This document shows positions 1 to 9,748 of a stretch of DNA of 64,000 bases, piece by piece. The translations under genes were made by a program, and so were the position numbers. The stretch covers positions 496,001 through 560,000 of the forward strand of contig OY253660.1 of NCBI GenBank assembly GCA_958009055.1, written 5' to 3'. The stretch is from Choricystis sp. odSpoLacu1 (lineage: Eukaryota > Chlorophyta > Trebouxiophyceae). Each line of letters opens with the position of its first letter. The first letter of the stretch is position 1. Under the pieces are notes generated by a model, which made no database searches, was not told the DNA's origin, and saw only the letters and a list, made by a program, of their open reading frames with translations.

Positions 1-162
1 CGAGTTTGGGTGGTTTGGGGACAAGGAAGATTGTGTGTGTCTACGCTGTGGGTGAAAGGAAAAAAAAAGTCGAAGAAAACAAGGGAGGCAAGTGCAAAGG
101 GTGCCTAGTGGGGGGGTGGACGAAGAAACAAGGCGAGAAAAACAGCCACGCGCGTGCCACGA

Positions 163-639
163 TCACGCGTCCCCAGTCGTGGCGGCCGCTTTCTGGGCGG
201 CCGCCCCGAGGGCTGACAAGTCGCCAGCCACGCGCAGAGAGACAAAGCCACCCGACGGCACGGACGCGACCTCCGCCACCGCGTCCGCCGCCGAGGCAGC
301 AGCCTCATCCTCGGGCGTGCCCTCCTCCTGGTTTAAGGCGCGGCGCTCGCCCAGGGTGAGGGGGCGGGGTGGCGGGGGCGCCCCCGCCGCGTCGGCGGCC
401 GCGTCGGCCAAGGTGCGCGCCGCGGCCGCGCCGTCCAGCAGGGCCGCCGCCTCCGCCAACGCCGCCGACTGCTGCTCCCCGATGGCGCGCAGCGCGGTGG
501 ACAGCTGGCGCAGGACGCCGGCGGGGACGCCTCCTGTGTGAGTGTGAGTGGGGGAGTGTTGAACGTTGTTTGGTTGCCCCTCGGGCGTGTCACGCGGCCT
601 CCGCCCCGAAAGGACACCCCACCCGCTCCCTCCCCGTTC

Positions 640-676
<37 letters not shown>

Positions 677-1743
677 TCACCATCAGCCTGCAGCGCGCGC
701 GCTGCCGCCACCAGCTCGCCCGCGTCCCCCACGGCGGCCGCGAGGCGCGCGGCGGCCGCTTCGAGGCGCGTCGCGGGCGGGGGCAGCGCGTTGGCCACGT
801 CCAACGGGGGCGGGGGCGCCAGGGAGGAGCTCAGCACGGGGGGAGCGATGGTGGGCAGCATGCTGGTGGGTGTAGGTGTGGGGCGGTGGTGGGGGTGCCC
901 GTTGGCGGCGGCGGCAGAGGTGGCGGCCAGCTGAGAGAAAAGAGAAAGGAAAAGTGTGTGTGAGAACAAAAGGGCACGCGTTTTTTTATGTGTTGCGTTC
1001 GCCCACACTCTCTCTCCTCACACCTGGCGCAACCGTTTGGCCGCCTGGCGGGGCGCCACGGGGCCCGCGGAGCAGCCGACGTGGTGGCGCCCGGCTTTCA
1101 GAGGGGCGCCACACTTGGGGCAGTGGGTCAGCTCGCGCCCGTGGCCACGCTCGCGCCCTGAGCCGCGCACGTCGGGGGGGGCGCGGTAGTGGACTTTGAG
1201 GCGCCTTTGTGGGTGTATGTGGGATTGGGGAGTGTGGTGGGTGAACAAGGAGTGGGAAAGGGGTTTTGTGTGAGCGTGGGTGAAAAGAGGCACTTGAGCA
1301 ACCGGCCCCCGCTGCCGACGTCAGCACGGTCGTCCCAGCCGCCTGCCTGCGTCAAACGAGGGAGTGCTAATCCAGAGGCGCATGTAAAGAGGCGGCAGGC
1401 TCGCAGGCGACCGGCGGGGAGGGGGGTGGGGGGACCCTCCCACGCTGCCCGCCGCATGTAAGAGGCTTGCGTCGGAGCAGGGCGGTGGGGCGACCTCCTG
1501 GCACTAGCAGCCTGCCTCTCGCCCCCTCACCCACGCCGGCGAGTTGCATGTGCCATGCAGCGCGGCTGCTACCATAGGTTGGGGGCAGGGTGCCGCCCAC
1601 CAACCGCCGCCCTTTTCCTCCGTGTTTTGTTTCAATGCCACCATCCCCGCCAATCAAACCTACCAGAGCTCGGCAAACGAGCGCTTGCACCCAGGGTACG
1701 GGCACTGAAACCGGCTGGCTTCACCCGAGGAATCTGTGGACAT
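163..1743 (-). CDS. C2H2-type zinc-finger protein, four exons
   Basis: Exons 1743-1664, 1204-1024, 930-681 and 533-163 join in frame to 293 residues. The first intron (GTAGGT donor, 459 nt) splits a zinc finger: Cys14 and Cys19 lie in exon 1, and His32 falls exactly 12 residues after Cys19 once the exons are joined, which is the C2H2 spacing and supports the model. A second metal site follows (CPKC at 55-58, His67, His68, Cys71), separated by a block reading HYRAPPDVRGSG. I recall similar blocks from small plant zinc-finger proteins, but cannot name an orthologue. The C-terminal two thirds is Ala-rich and probably helical. The intron at 534-680 begins with a (GT)n run in the sense strand. A role in nucleic-acid or protein binding is inference. 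Confidence 0.72.
641..679. repeat. (CT)n(CA)n microsatellite at an intron donor
   Basis: Alternating CT then CA dinucleotides. In the minus-strand sense direction this is a GTGAGTGTGTG run that begins exactly at the donor of the third intron of the zinc-finger gene. Similar runs occur at other donors in the window. Confidence 0.85.
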
Positions 1744-2113
1744 AGTGTGGTGGGGACGGCGTCCGGTGGGGGACGCGGACGTCCGCACAGGCGGAGGGCG
1801 AAGAGGAAGGAAAAAACTATCGCACCGTTGTGAGAAGACCTCTTGACACTTTTTTGCTGCCACGCTGGCAAGACCCCAGATGATATCAACAATAACGCCT
1901 GTGTTTGCGTCCGCTTCGTCTCGACGTCTCAGCAGGCCGCGTGTACAAAGCGATCCGTAAAGCAGCAAGAGGTTCGGCGCGTTGAGACAAACACACCAAC
2001 GAAAAAAAGGCAAGTGCGCCCTTGCGTTTCGCTTTTACTAGGCCCCCCACCGCACAAATACCGCAAAACGAGTGCGCCTCTCTCTGGTCCTGCGCACACA
2101 AAAAAACGAAGTC
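1744..2113. other. Intergenic, 370 bp, no gene seen
   Basis: This lies between the start of the zinc-finger gene and the stop of the GCK gene, both on the minus strand. It is less GC-rich than the flanking exons. No tRNA, repeat or conserved frame was recognised. It should hold the promoter of the zinc-finger gene and the terminator region of the GCK gene. Confidence 0.5.
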
Positions 2114-2692
2114 TCATCGTCCCTCGCTGGCCGCCTCCTGGCCACCCCCGCTCGCACCGCCGTCTCCTTCCTTGACTCCCTCCCCACCCTCCCCACTCTC
2201 ATCCCTGACAATAAAGTCGCCATAATACGCTGGATTGCGCTCCATGCAGGCCTGCAGCTCCAGCGTGGCCACGCGGCAGGTTTCCGCGAAGTCGCCCCCG
2301 TCCCCGCGCGCCGCGTCGACGCAGGCCGCCCACGCTTCGAACGCCGCCTTGCAGCCTCCCCCCTTCATGAACACGCAGAAGCCGCACTCTTCGTCCTCGG
2401 CGTCGGTGGGTGGGGGGCCGTCGCCGGAGGCAGGGTCGACGGGGGGGGTATCGTCAGTGGGCGGCGGCGGTGGAGTCGCGTCGGCCGGCGAGGCGGCGGC
2501 TGGTTTGGCTGAAGATGGTGAGTGTGGGACAGGGTTGTGTGCGCGAGGAAGGCGGTGCAAAGGGGGGGCAACCACGCTCGCCGGCTGCTCCGCAATGGGC
2601 CAGCACGGCGGGTCTTGAGCGGGACACAGGGCCCCGTCGACTCGCGGCCTCCTCTCTCCCCTCCTCCACCACGCACCATCGCCACCACTCAT
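2114..2692 (-). CDS. GCK-domain protein (twin-Cys, CHCH-like)
   Basis: Predicted 192 residues from the ATG at 2692, chosen because upstream codons are low-complexity and lie next to the bL9 stop. The C-terminal half carries a GCK domain: EECGFCVFMKGGGCKAAF, then W..CV, then an ETC..A..EL..CM helix ending in ERNPAYYGDF. The conserved paired cysteines suggest a disulfide-bonded helical hairpin like the CHCH proteins, but the function of GCK proteins is poorly known. The N-terminal half is Pro/Ala-rich. A stretch at about 2508-2573 looks like it could be a short in-frame intron (GT..TCTTCAG), so the N-terminal length is uncertain. A palindrome lies about 90 bp upstream of the start. Confidence 0.7.
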   Translation of the reverse strand: MSGGDGAWWRRGERRPRVDGALCPAQDPPCWPIAEQPASVVAPPLHRLPRAHNPVPHSPSSAKPAAASPADATPPPPPTDDTPPVDPASGDGPPPTDAEDEECGFCVFMKGGGCKAAFEAWAACVDAARGDGGDFAETCRVATLELQACMERNPAYYGDFIVRDESGEGGEGVKEGDGGASGGGQEAASEGR

Positions 2693-2783
2693 CGTGCAGA
2701 GCAGGAGGCACGGAAAGGGGGGCTGGTTGTGACTCCTTGTCTGTTTGTTCCCCCCCACACACGAGAATGCGTGAAAAAACAAT

Positions 2784-2802
2784 AACGTCGAGTCTCGACG
2801 TT
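2784..2802. promoter_or_regulatory. 19-bp inverted repeat upstream of the GCK gene
   Basis: AACGTCGAG-T-CTCGACGTT is a perfect 9-bp inverted repeat around one base. It lies between the bL9 stop (2838) and the GCK start (2692), both minus. Position and symmetry suit a dimeric regulator site or an RNA hairpin, but no known factor is recognised. Confidence 0.4.
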
Positions 2803-2837
2803 GTGTTTTTGCAGTGTTCGCACCCACACCACCCTCC

Positions 2838-3607
2838 CTACTTTTTCTGTTTGCCCTTGCCACCAGGTGCTGCTGCTGCTTTGTCACCAGCGTCAGCAGC
2901 GTCGCCGTCTTCCCTCACTGGTTCACCCACCCGCACCGTCAACTCCACCGTCTCCCCGCCCAGCCTCAACTTCAGCGGCACACTGTACTCGCCATGCTGC
3001 CTGATCGCCTCCTCCAACGTCACCAGGCGAGCGTCCAGGCGAACACGCACTTGGTCCTGCACCGCGGCCGCCACGTCGGCTGCCGCCACAGGGGTGTGCA
3101 GGGTGCCGCCCTTGTTGCCGCGGGCGGGAATTTCAATGACCGCGGCCGCCAGGCGGCGGGCGACGGAGGCCAGACGCTTGGCCGCCAGCGCGGCTTCGTC
3201 GACAGGGGCGGCGTCAGAGGTGGAGGGCGCGGGAGTGGGAGTCGACGCCTCTGCCGCCGACGACCGCGGCACGCGCGCCGCGCGGTCGGCGCGAGTGGGG
3301 CGCACCCCAAGGGCGGCTCCTGAAGGAACCAGGAAGTTGCGGGCGTAGCCGGGGCGCACGGCGACGGTGTCGCCGACGGTGCCAAGGCCGGTGACGGTCT
3401 GTGGAGGGTTGGTGAAGGGTGGGTCGGGGTGTGTGCCGATTGGCGGCGGCGCCGTGCCCCCTCCCACTGCACGCGCATCCCCACGCACTCGCCCACTCTC
3501 ACACTCACCTCCTGCAACAGAACATTGAGCTTGGGGCGGCGCGACGCGTAGCCACGGCGCCCGGTCGCCGCGAGCGCGGCCGCCGCTTGGAGGGCGGCGC
3601 GGCGCAT
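2838..3607 (-). CDS. Ribosomal protein bL9, organellar
   Basis: Exons 3607-3509 and 3398-2838 encode 219 residues. The N-terminus reads MRRAALQ..GRRGYASRRPKLNVLLQE, a basic organelle-targeting leader followed by the start of bL9. Exon 2 continues with the diagnostic VGDTVAVRPGYARNFLVPSG of the rRNA-binding N domain (bacterial pattern GD.V.V..GYARN.L.P.G), and the C-terminal globular domain ends in a Lys tail. bL9 bridges the L1-stalk base of bacterial-type 50S subunits, so this acts in the chloroplast or mitochondrial ribosome. The RRGYAS context favours mitochondria, but this is not certain. The insert after residue 60 is rich in Ser, Thr and Pro. The stop is TAG. Confidence 0.86.
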
Positions 3608-3752
3608 TGGTGGTGGTTGGCGAGGGGTCTGGCGCCCGCTCTGATGGTGTTGGAGCGGTGAGAGGTGGAGGCGTGCGCTGTGCTGTCGCACCGTGAAGTG
3701 TTCGCCGCCGAACAAAAACACGACGAGCGAAAAGTGTTTTTTAACAATTTTT

Positions 3753-3902
3753 GTTTTCACTTCCACACACCACCGCCACCTCAAACACCCCGCCTCCGCT
3801 CCCGTTGGCCATGCTCCACTGGCCGCGTTTTCACTTCCACACAACCACCGCCACCTCAAACACCCCGCCTCCCTCCCCGTTGGCCACGCTCCACTGGCCG
3901 CC
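3753..3902. repeat. Imperfect tandem duplication, two ~75-bp units
   Basis: Unit A at 3753-3826 and unit B at 3827-3902 differ by about three or four bases. Unit B encodes the last residues and stop codon of the cupin gene (minus strand); unit A sits in its 3' flank. The near identity implies a recent duplication of the gene's 3' end. Confidence 0.85.
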
Positions 3903-4541
3903 GTCCTCTTCGCTCCAGTAGCGAAAGGTGCCGGGGTCGCTGCCTCCCAAGTCGGCCAGGGGGCCGCTGCCAGTGACGCCTGACCCACCCTCGATCACGA
4001 CGATGACTGCAGGCGTCGTGGGAGCATCAAACGGGGGCAGACTCTCACCAGGCTGCAACACCAGCTTGGCAGTGATGAAGGTGTCTTGGTCCACTTCAGT
4101 GACCAGCTGGGGTGGCAAGGCCGGAGCAGGCCCCCGCACAGGCCGTGGATGCACCTCCACCCCCACAAAGTGGGGGCCCTCGTCCGCGTCGGCCGGGACA
4201 ACGACGCGGTGCATCATGATCTCGTCGCGACAACAGAATTAGAAGAGGTCGCCTTTCGTGAAGGTGATGTCGACGGGAGAGGGGGGGAGGGCATCCGCGA
4301 CAGCCACCTCGTTGTGCACAGTCACGGGCTGCCTCGAGGGAGGCCCCACCGTCACATACGTTGTGTGGTCTGCCGTGTGTGAGTGGAAGAGGGTGGCTTG
4401 GCCGGGAGACAGGCGGGCCTCGTACACGTGCGTGGTGCGGTTTGTTAAGAGGGCGCGGTGGAGAGGTTCCTCATCCCACGGCACGACGGTGACGGACGAT
4501 GCATTCGAAAACACGAGACGGCGGGGGGCGACGCGTGGCAT
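3831..4541 (-). CDS. Bicupin-like protein interrupted by an in-frame TAA
   Basis: From the ATG at 4541 the frame runs 100 codons through a cupin-type core (HSHTADHTTYVTVG, metal-ligand-like histidines) to ..GDLF, then a single TAA at 4241-4239. The same frame continues FCCRDEIMMHRVVVPAD, still matching the expected end of the first cupin barrel, and then a second cupin-like half (KLVLQPGESLPPFDAP, IVVIEGG) to TGA at 3831. No GT-AG intron removes the TAA. The options are a sequence error, a nonsense allele, read-through, or two separate products (the second starting at the MM at 4217). Read as one polypeptide it would be 236 residues. Substrate unknown; small-molecule binding is all that the fold implies. 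It is divergent from the membrane-protein gene with 119 bp between starts. Confidence 0.6.
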
Positions 4542-4660
4542 AAACACTGGCGCAGGCCCGTCGAAATTGAAAGGTGAGAAGTGTTTTAACAGGTCTTCGT
4601 TTTTTCGTCGCTCAAAACACTCCCTTCTCTCGCGGAAAACCCACCCCGCCCACCCAAACC

Positions 4661-5005
4661 ATGCCACCTAACCACTCCTTCGCCCCACGCGTCTACACGC
4701 TGCTCCCCGCCCCCGACCCCGCAGACGGCGACCGCCCCCTCGTCCACGCTCCCAACCCCAACCTGTCGTGGGTGACCGCTGTCCTTGTCGTCCTCTGCAT
4801 CGTCTCCCTGACAATAGCCCTCGCCACCGTTTACGTCTTCGCCGCGCTACGCAACAGGGAAGCGGACGTGTTTATCACTGATCAAATTGCGGCGGGTGGC
4901 GCGCCGAGACACCGCGACGCGCGGCCGCGGTGGGTGGAGGGCGTGGCGGTCCGCCAACCCAGCGGCAGTATGGTTGCTGGCGTGCCCGCCGAGTGCGCAG
5001 TGTAG
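4661..5005 (+). CDS. Small single-pass membrane protein
   Basis: An intronless 114-residue frame ending in TAG. One clear transmembrane helix spans about residues 46-67 (WVTAVLVVLCIVSLTIALATVY), preceded by a Pro-rich N-terminus and followed by a basic segment (LRNREAD) and a low-complexity tail. The charge pattern would place the basic tail on the cytosolic side. No family recognised. The start is shared with a divergent cupin gene across a 119-bp spacer, which argues that the ATG and promoter are real. Confidence 0.6.
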   Translation: MPPNHSFAPRVYTLLPAPDPADGDRPLVHAPNPNLSWVTAVLVVLCIVSLTIALATVYVFAALRNREADVFITDQIAAGGAPRHRDARPRWVEGVAVRQPSGSMVAGVPAECAV

Positions 5006-5081
5006 TCTGTGTGTAGAGAGAGAGCTCAAATTACTCAGAACATGGAGATGTTTTTTGTTTTTTCATGTCACCCTCGCCCTT

Positions 5082-6362
5082 CTACACTCCACGCACCCCA
5101 CCCACAGCCTCCCTCACCCTGCCCCACGCCTCCTCCCCCGGGTCGGCGCCATGCGCCGTTACGGCGGCAGCCCCCGCCGCACAGCCGACTGCGAGGGCGG
5201 CGTCGGGGGTCGCACCCGACAGCAGGGCGGCTAGGACGCCCCCCGCAAACGCGTCCCCCGCACCGACCGTGTCCGCGAGGGAGGGCACGGGCCGGGCGGG
5301 CACGCGGCAGTGGGCGGGGGAGGCGGAGGCAGAGTCTCGGTGGGCGCAGCGCGCGCCGGCGGCGCCCAGGGACGCGACCGCGACGCGCGCGCCGGAGGAG
5401 ACGGTGGCGGAGAGCACAGCACCCACGACGTCGTCGGACTCGTCACCACTGGCCACCCCCACGTGCGGCGCCAGCGCGGCCGCCTCATCCTCGTTGCAGA
5501 ATAGGACGTCCACAGTCCCGGCTGCCAGGGCGGCCGCCAGCTCGCCGCCGCGGGCCGCCACACACTCGACGCTCGCGCAGTCGACCGAGGTGAGCGCGGC
5601 GGGGGACGCGGCCCGCACAGCACTCAACAGCCCCGTCGCCAGCCCAGGGCGCCACAGGGTGTAGCCCTCCAGGTGGACGCAGGCCACGTCCTCCGCCCAC
5701 CCGGCGGGCAGGGAGGACGCTGTCTGCAGGCCGGAGGCGGCGCCCAGGGCCGTCCGCATCGTGCGCTGGCCGTCGGGCGTGACGAGCGCCAGGCACGTCC
5801 CCGTCGGCTGGCCAGGCGGCCCGGACAGCAACGACACCGTGACGCGGGCGGCTGCCAGCCCTGCTGCATAGCGAGTCGCGGTGTCGTCGGCGCCGGCAGC
5901 GCCGATGAAAGTGACGTCGAGGTTTGGCGGGGCGAGCGCGGCGACCGCGCGCGCGACGTTGGCGGCGGAGCCGCCTGGGGCGAGGCTGTGTGGAAGAAAA
6001 AGGATTTCCATGTCTTTCTCAGCGATCAATCATCCCCTGCTCGCAAGCCACAAGCTCCGCCTCTCCTCCCCCCCCACACACGCACCACCTCTGCGCGCCG
6101 GGCGGCAGCGCTGCGAGCGCCGCGGCGAGTGCGTCCCCGTCCACCGGCAAGCAGCCGCCCGCCGTCACGTCGGACTGCAGAGCGTCCAGGTGGACGACGA
6201 CGTCCATGATCTGTGTGGATGGATGGTGGTTGGGGTGAGGGAGGAGGTGCGGCGTACAGCCGACACACAGCCGACGCGCGATCTGTCCAGCCGTCCGCCG
6301 GCGCTGCCTCACACACGCACCGGGTCGCCCACACACACGACGCGTCGGCGGGGCGGCGCCAT
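5082..6362 (-). CDS. PfkB-family carbohydrate/nucleoside kinase
   Basis: Exons 6362-6321, 6210-~6089 and 5985-5082 give about 356 residues. Exon 1 is VVCVGDP and exon 2 opens with DVVVHLDAL, together making the N-terminal strand and substrate lid of ribokinase-like enzymes. PfkB signature 1 is represented by PGGSAANVA at the exon 2/3 junction. Signature 2, DTVGAGDAF, lies at about 294-302 and holds the catalytic Asp and the anion-hole glycines that phosphorylate a sugar hydroxyl with ATP. The exon 2 donor is ambiguous by 3 nt (GTGGTG or GTGCGT; both keep frame). The substrate (ribose, adenosine, fructose or other) cannot be told. No clear targeting leader. Stop TAG. Confidence 0.85.
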
Positions 6363-6679
6363 TCGCACAGCCAATCGAAAAAAGAAAAGCGGTGATTTGT
6401 TGAGGGCCGAGAGCCTTTACACTTGTTTTGATTTGTCGAGGTGTTTGCGCCTTCCGGCGCTTTTGGGGCGAGGCCCCGCCTTGCTCTTGTGCTCGCTGCC
6501 CCAGCTCTCGACTGTACTCATCCAAACATCTGAACGGCGCGCCTAGCATCGGCGCCCCGCCCGAAAATCTACTGGAAGCAAGCACGCGTCGTCACACGTG
6601 AGAAGCTAGGGCATTCGCTCGCGTTTCCCCCTGCAACTGCAGGGGGGAACACTACACACTCCCCAAACACCCACCACTC
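6363..6679. other. Divergent intergenic, 317 bp
   Basis: Spacer between the PfkB start (minus) and the small membrane-protein start (plus). It includes an AT-richer block at about 6360-6430. No gene or repeat seen; likely a shared promoter. Confidence 0.5.
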
Positions 6680-7260
6680 ATGTCCACTGACACCCTGCCC
6701 GACGCGGTCGTCAAACGCGTCATCCCCGCGGCCGAGTCGGTAGGCCTTGACACCGCCCCCACGCGCTCGTTTCTGAGGGGGGGGGCACGGGCCCACCGTG
6801 CAGGACGCGGCGGCGATAGGTGAGTGTGAGAAAAAGGGGTTGATGTCGGAAACGTTTTGGTTGTGGTGAGTGTGAGAGGTGCCCCCACGCGAGCAGAGGG
6901 CAACACGACGCCGACCCCCCCTCAACCCCATCCCACCTCTGCACAGCCGTCTTTGCCGTGATCGTGGTCATCGTCATCGCGTAGGGCATTTCCCACACTC
7001 TGCGCCGCTGGAGAGCTCACGCCAGGCAGGCGGCCCGGCACGTCGCAGCAGTGGAGCGCGCACATGCGTTGCTCGAGGCCAAGCGAGCCGCGGAGGCAGC
7101 AACCCCCGCCCCGCCGCCCAGGCTGTCGGTTTCCATTGTGCAGCCGGACGACTGGGTGGTGTGCGGCCTGGCGTACAGAGAGGAGAGTGTGGTTGTTGTT
7201 GTTGTTGACACGCCGCCACCGTCGCAGCAGTCTGCCGGCTACCCTCAGGCGGCCGCCTGA
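6680..7260 (+). CDS. Tiny tail-anchored-like protein, with open frame beyond TAG
   Basis: Predicted exons 6680-6739, 6804-6819 and 6947 onward. The joined frame reads MSTDTLPDAVVKRVIPAAES, then DAAAI, then a helix AVFAVIVVIVIA and TAG at 6982-6984, a 37-residue protein with a C-terminal membrane anchor. Immediately after the TAG the same frame stays open for 91 codons to TGA at 7258-7260, reading HTLRRWRAHARQAARH and later SIVQPDDWVVCGLAYREE, which looks protein-like. So either the protein is really 37 residues with a long 3' UTR, or the TAG is an error, is read through, or lies in a mis-modelled intron (a 21-nt GT..TAG segment at 6964-6984 would keep frame). Family unknown. The micro-exon model is inferred. 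Confidence 0.4.
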
Positions 7261-7504
7261 ACAATTCTTATGTGTTGTTTTTTTCACTCTAGCTTGTCTT
7301 TTTGAGTTGCTGAGCAACTCAAGAAGGGTTTTCTCGTCATTTTTTCCCTCAATTTTTTTTTCCGTCGCCGTCTGCCGGTCCAACACTCACACACTCAGCC
7401 CGCTGTGTTTGACTGTTGGATGTACACAAGGTCTGTAACAACGTCAATGTCGCTGTAACAAAATAAACTAACACTGGGAACACCCCCCAAAACAAAAACA
7501 CAAA

Positions 7505-8234
7505 TCATCCCGCCGCGACCGCCGACCTCCGCCGCGCGCGCGCGTCGACGGCGGCCGCCAGGTTGATGTCGAACAGCTCGCACCGGATGGGCATCTCCAC
7601 CTCGTAGAACGGGTTTTTGAGGACGTAGTCGGCGTAGAGTGGGTAGACGCTATGAGGAAAGGAGGGGGGAGGTTTGTGTGAGTTTCAACACTCTCACCTC
7701 CGCACCCCAATCCTCTCTCTCTTTCTCCATCCCCACACACTCACGTCTCCTTCAGAAACACCGCCACGTCGCGTGCCCCCGGGGCGGCCAGCGCCAGAAA
7801 CTTTGTCCCCGTTGGCGCGGCGAACGAGTGCAGGTCAAAGGTGTCGGCCTGGAGCAGGGTGGCGCCGGTGCAGCCGGGCACGGGGGACAGCTGGGCCGAG
7901 ATGGCGTGCAGGGAGTGCCTGTGTGCGGGAGGAGGAGGGAGGGAGAAGGGTGGGATGCGGAGCTAGCGTCGAATCAAAAAACAACCCCCTTGGCCACTCT
8001 CTCTCTCTCAACTCACCAAATGCTGGCAAAGCGCAGCGTGTCGTTGACATCCAGCGACGCCATGGGCGCAAACTCCTGTGGATGGAAAGGGTGGAGGAAA
8101 GGTCGGCCAAAACAAAACGCGCATCGACCCACTGGTGCCGCGTTTTTCTTTCCCCGCACACGCACCCTATTGAACACGAGCCCTCCCGACTTGTTGATGA
8201 TGTAGATGGCGTACAGCGTGGAGCTGGGCGCCAT
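7505..8234 (-). CDS. TRAPPC4: TRAPP complex subunit 4 (Trs23/sybindin-like)
   Basis: Exons 8234-8166, 8075-8017, 7918-7745 and 7649-7505 join in frame to 148 residues, close to the usual ~140. The N-terminus, [17 protein letters not shown], is the longin-type opening strand of Trs23. The middle [14 protein letters not shown] and the closing block [20 protein letters not shown] are family hallmarks. TRAPPC4 is a core subunit of the TRAPP complexes, the Rab1/Ypt1 exchange factors acting at ER-Golgi and Golgi membranes. Introns are short (~90-100 nt). All four exons are needed to restore the domain. Stop TGA. Confidence 0.92.
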
Positions 8235-8366
8235 GGTGAGGGTGGAGAGAGAGAGACGGCTCTCTCTGTGTGCCCGACGTCGAAAAACGAAAACCGTTTC
8301 TGTTTTCGTTTCTCCTTCGCCTTCAACAAACTACACCACGAAAACAACCAAACACCACGAAACTAT

Positions 8367-9653
8367 CTATGACCACCACTGCCTCGCCACCTCGCCCAGT
8401 TGGATCAGCGCAGCGATGGTGGCCGCCACTGACACAACGGAGCAAACGATCGCCAGCGCGATGCACAGCCCAGCCTCCAGCCTCGACCCCGCGCCCCCCC
8501 CCGCCACGTGGAAGACGTGGGGCAATACAAAAGTGGCCGGAAGAAACAGGGAGGCACCTACTAAAGACATGACTTCGCCGAAGAAGGGGAGGGCGGCGGC
8601 CACCGCGGTGACCGCGACACAGTATGCTGCCCTCCCCGCCCATGGCCCCATCAGGTTGGCGCACGCCTCGAAGGGGGCTTGTGAGAAGAGTTGGAGGCCG
8701 GCCGACACGTGGAACACGACGGCCGCGTTGGCGGCGGCGACGACCCAGTCCGACACGGAGCGCGGCGCGCGGGCGGGCGTGGGGGCGCCCGCGATCGCGG
8801 GCGGCGCCACGGGTGCAGACAGCAGGACGTCATCCGCCACGGAGCCACCATACGCCAGGACGCCGGTTACGGCGACCGAGATGTAGGAAAGGGCGACGCA
8901 AAGGTAGGAAGCCAGGACGGCTGGCGTCATCGCCGCCCGCCGCACCGCGCCGCGCGCGCCCGCAATCACGTAGTGCCCCCCAAACGCAAACCCGATGGTG
9001 CCGAGCGCGGAGACGCGGGCCAGGTCTGACCCACCTGTGACGGGGGGTGGGGGCGGGCCGCCGCGTGCGGCCGCGGCGGACGTTGCTGCAGCTGCCACCA
9101 CATAAAAAAACGAGGCCGCCGTCCCGATCAACGACACAGGGCGCAACGCGTGAAAGTCGGGCGCCAGAATGGCTATGGGGATCTGGAGCATGCCAAAGAC
9201 AAGCGTCCACACGAGCGCGCCGCCGGGGAGCAGGGCGGCGGCGGACGCGCCAGCGGTGATTGTATAAGCCACGCTAAGACCCGCACACGCCGCCACCTGG
9301 GACGCGCCCACTACGGCTGCTGCGCGCGGCCCCAGGGGAGCGGCCAAGCCTGCGTACGTAGTCGCGTTGCCAGGCGCGCGCGCAAGCAGCAGCGCCGTGT
9401 GCAGCGACAGCGCAAGGCACGCCCCCAGCACGGCCACGCCCGCGCCCCACCCCAGGTCGGCCATCGCGCGCGGCAGGCCCAGGACGCCCACCCCGATGAC
9501 GGCGGCGGTGACGTGCAGGGTGCCGGAGAGCCAGGAGTCGGTGGCGGCGTGTTCGGGGGCGGTGGCCACGTCCAGCGGCTGCATGCGCGTGGGCAGCAGG
9601 GCGGCTGCATCGGAGGGAGGGGCTCCGGGTGGCGCGGGGGAGGTGCCGGCCAT
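8367..9653 (-). CDS. Amino acid/auxin permease family transporter
   Basis: A single exon of 428 residues from the ATG at 9653 (MAGTSPAPPG). After a ~45-residue leader come about 11 hydrophobic segments. The first includes GTLHVTAAVIGVGVLGLPRAM, the TM1 signature of the AAAP family (SLC32/36/38, plant AVT). Later segments include LSYISVAVTGVLAYG and FHVSAGLQLFSQAPFEA. These carriers move amino acids with protons across plasma or vacuolar membranes; the substrate is not readable. The start is 95 bp from the divergent HAD gene. Stop TAG. Confidence 0.85.
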   Translation of the reverse strand: MAGTSPAPPGAPPSDAAALLPTRMQPLDVATAPEHAATDSWLSGTLHVTAAVIGVGVLGLPRAMADLGWGAGVAVLGACLALSLHTALLLARAPGNATTYAGLAAPLGPRAAAVVGASQVAACAGLSVAYTITAGASAAALLPGGALVWTLVFGMLQIPIAILAPDFHALRPVSLIGTAASFFYVVAAAATSAAAARGGPPPPPVTGGSDLARVSALGTIGFAFGGHYVIAGARGAVRRAAMTPAVLASYLCVALSYISVAVTGVLAYGGSVADDVLLSAPVAPPAIAGAPTPARAPRSVSDWVVAAANAAVVFHVSAGLQLFSQAPFEACANLMGPWAGRAAYCVAVTAVAAALPFFGEVMSLVGASLFLPATFVLPHVFHVAGGGAGSRLEAGLCIALAIVCSVVSVAATIAALIQLGEVARQWWS

Positions 9654-9748
9654 TGCGTTAGGCGCGGCGTCGTCCAAACGCACTCTGACCGACGATTGAA
9701 AAACGGGTCGATTGTCGGCGAACAACTTTTTCGACCCGCACAAAAACA

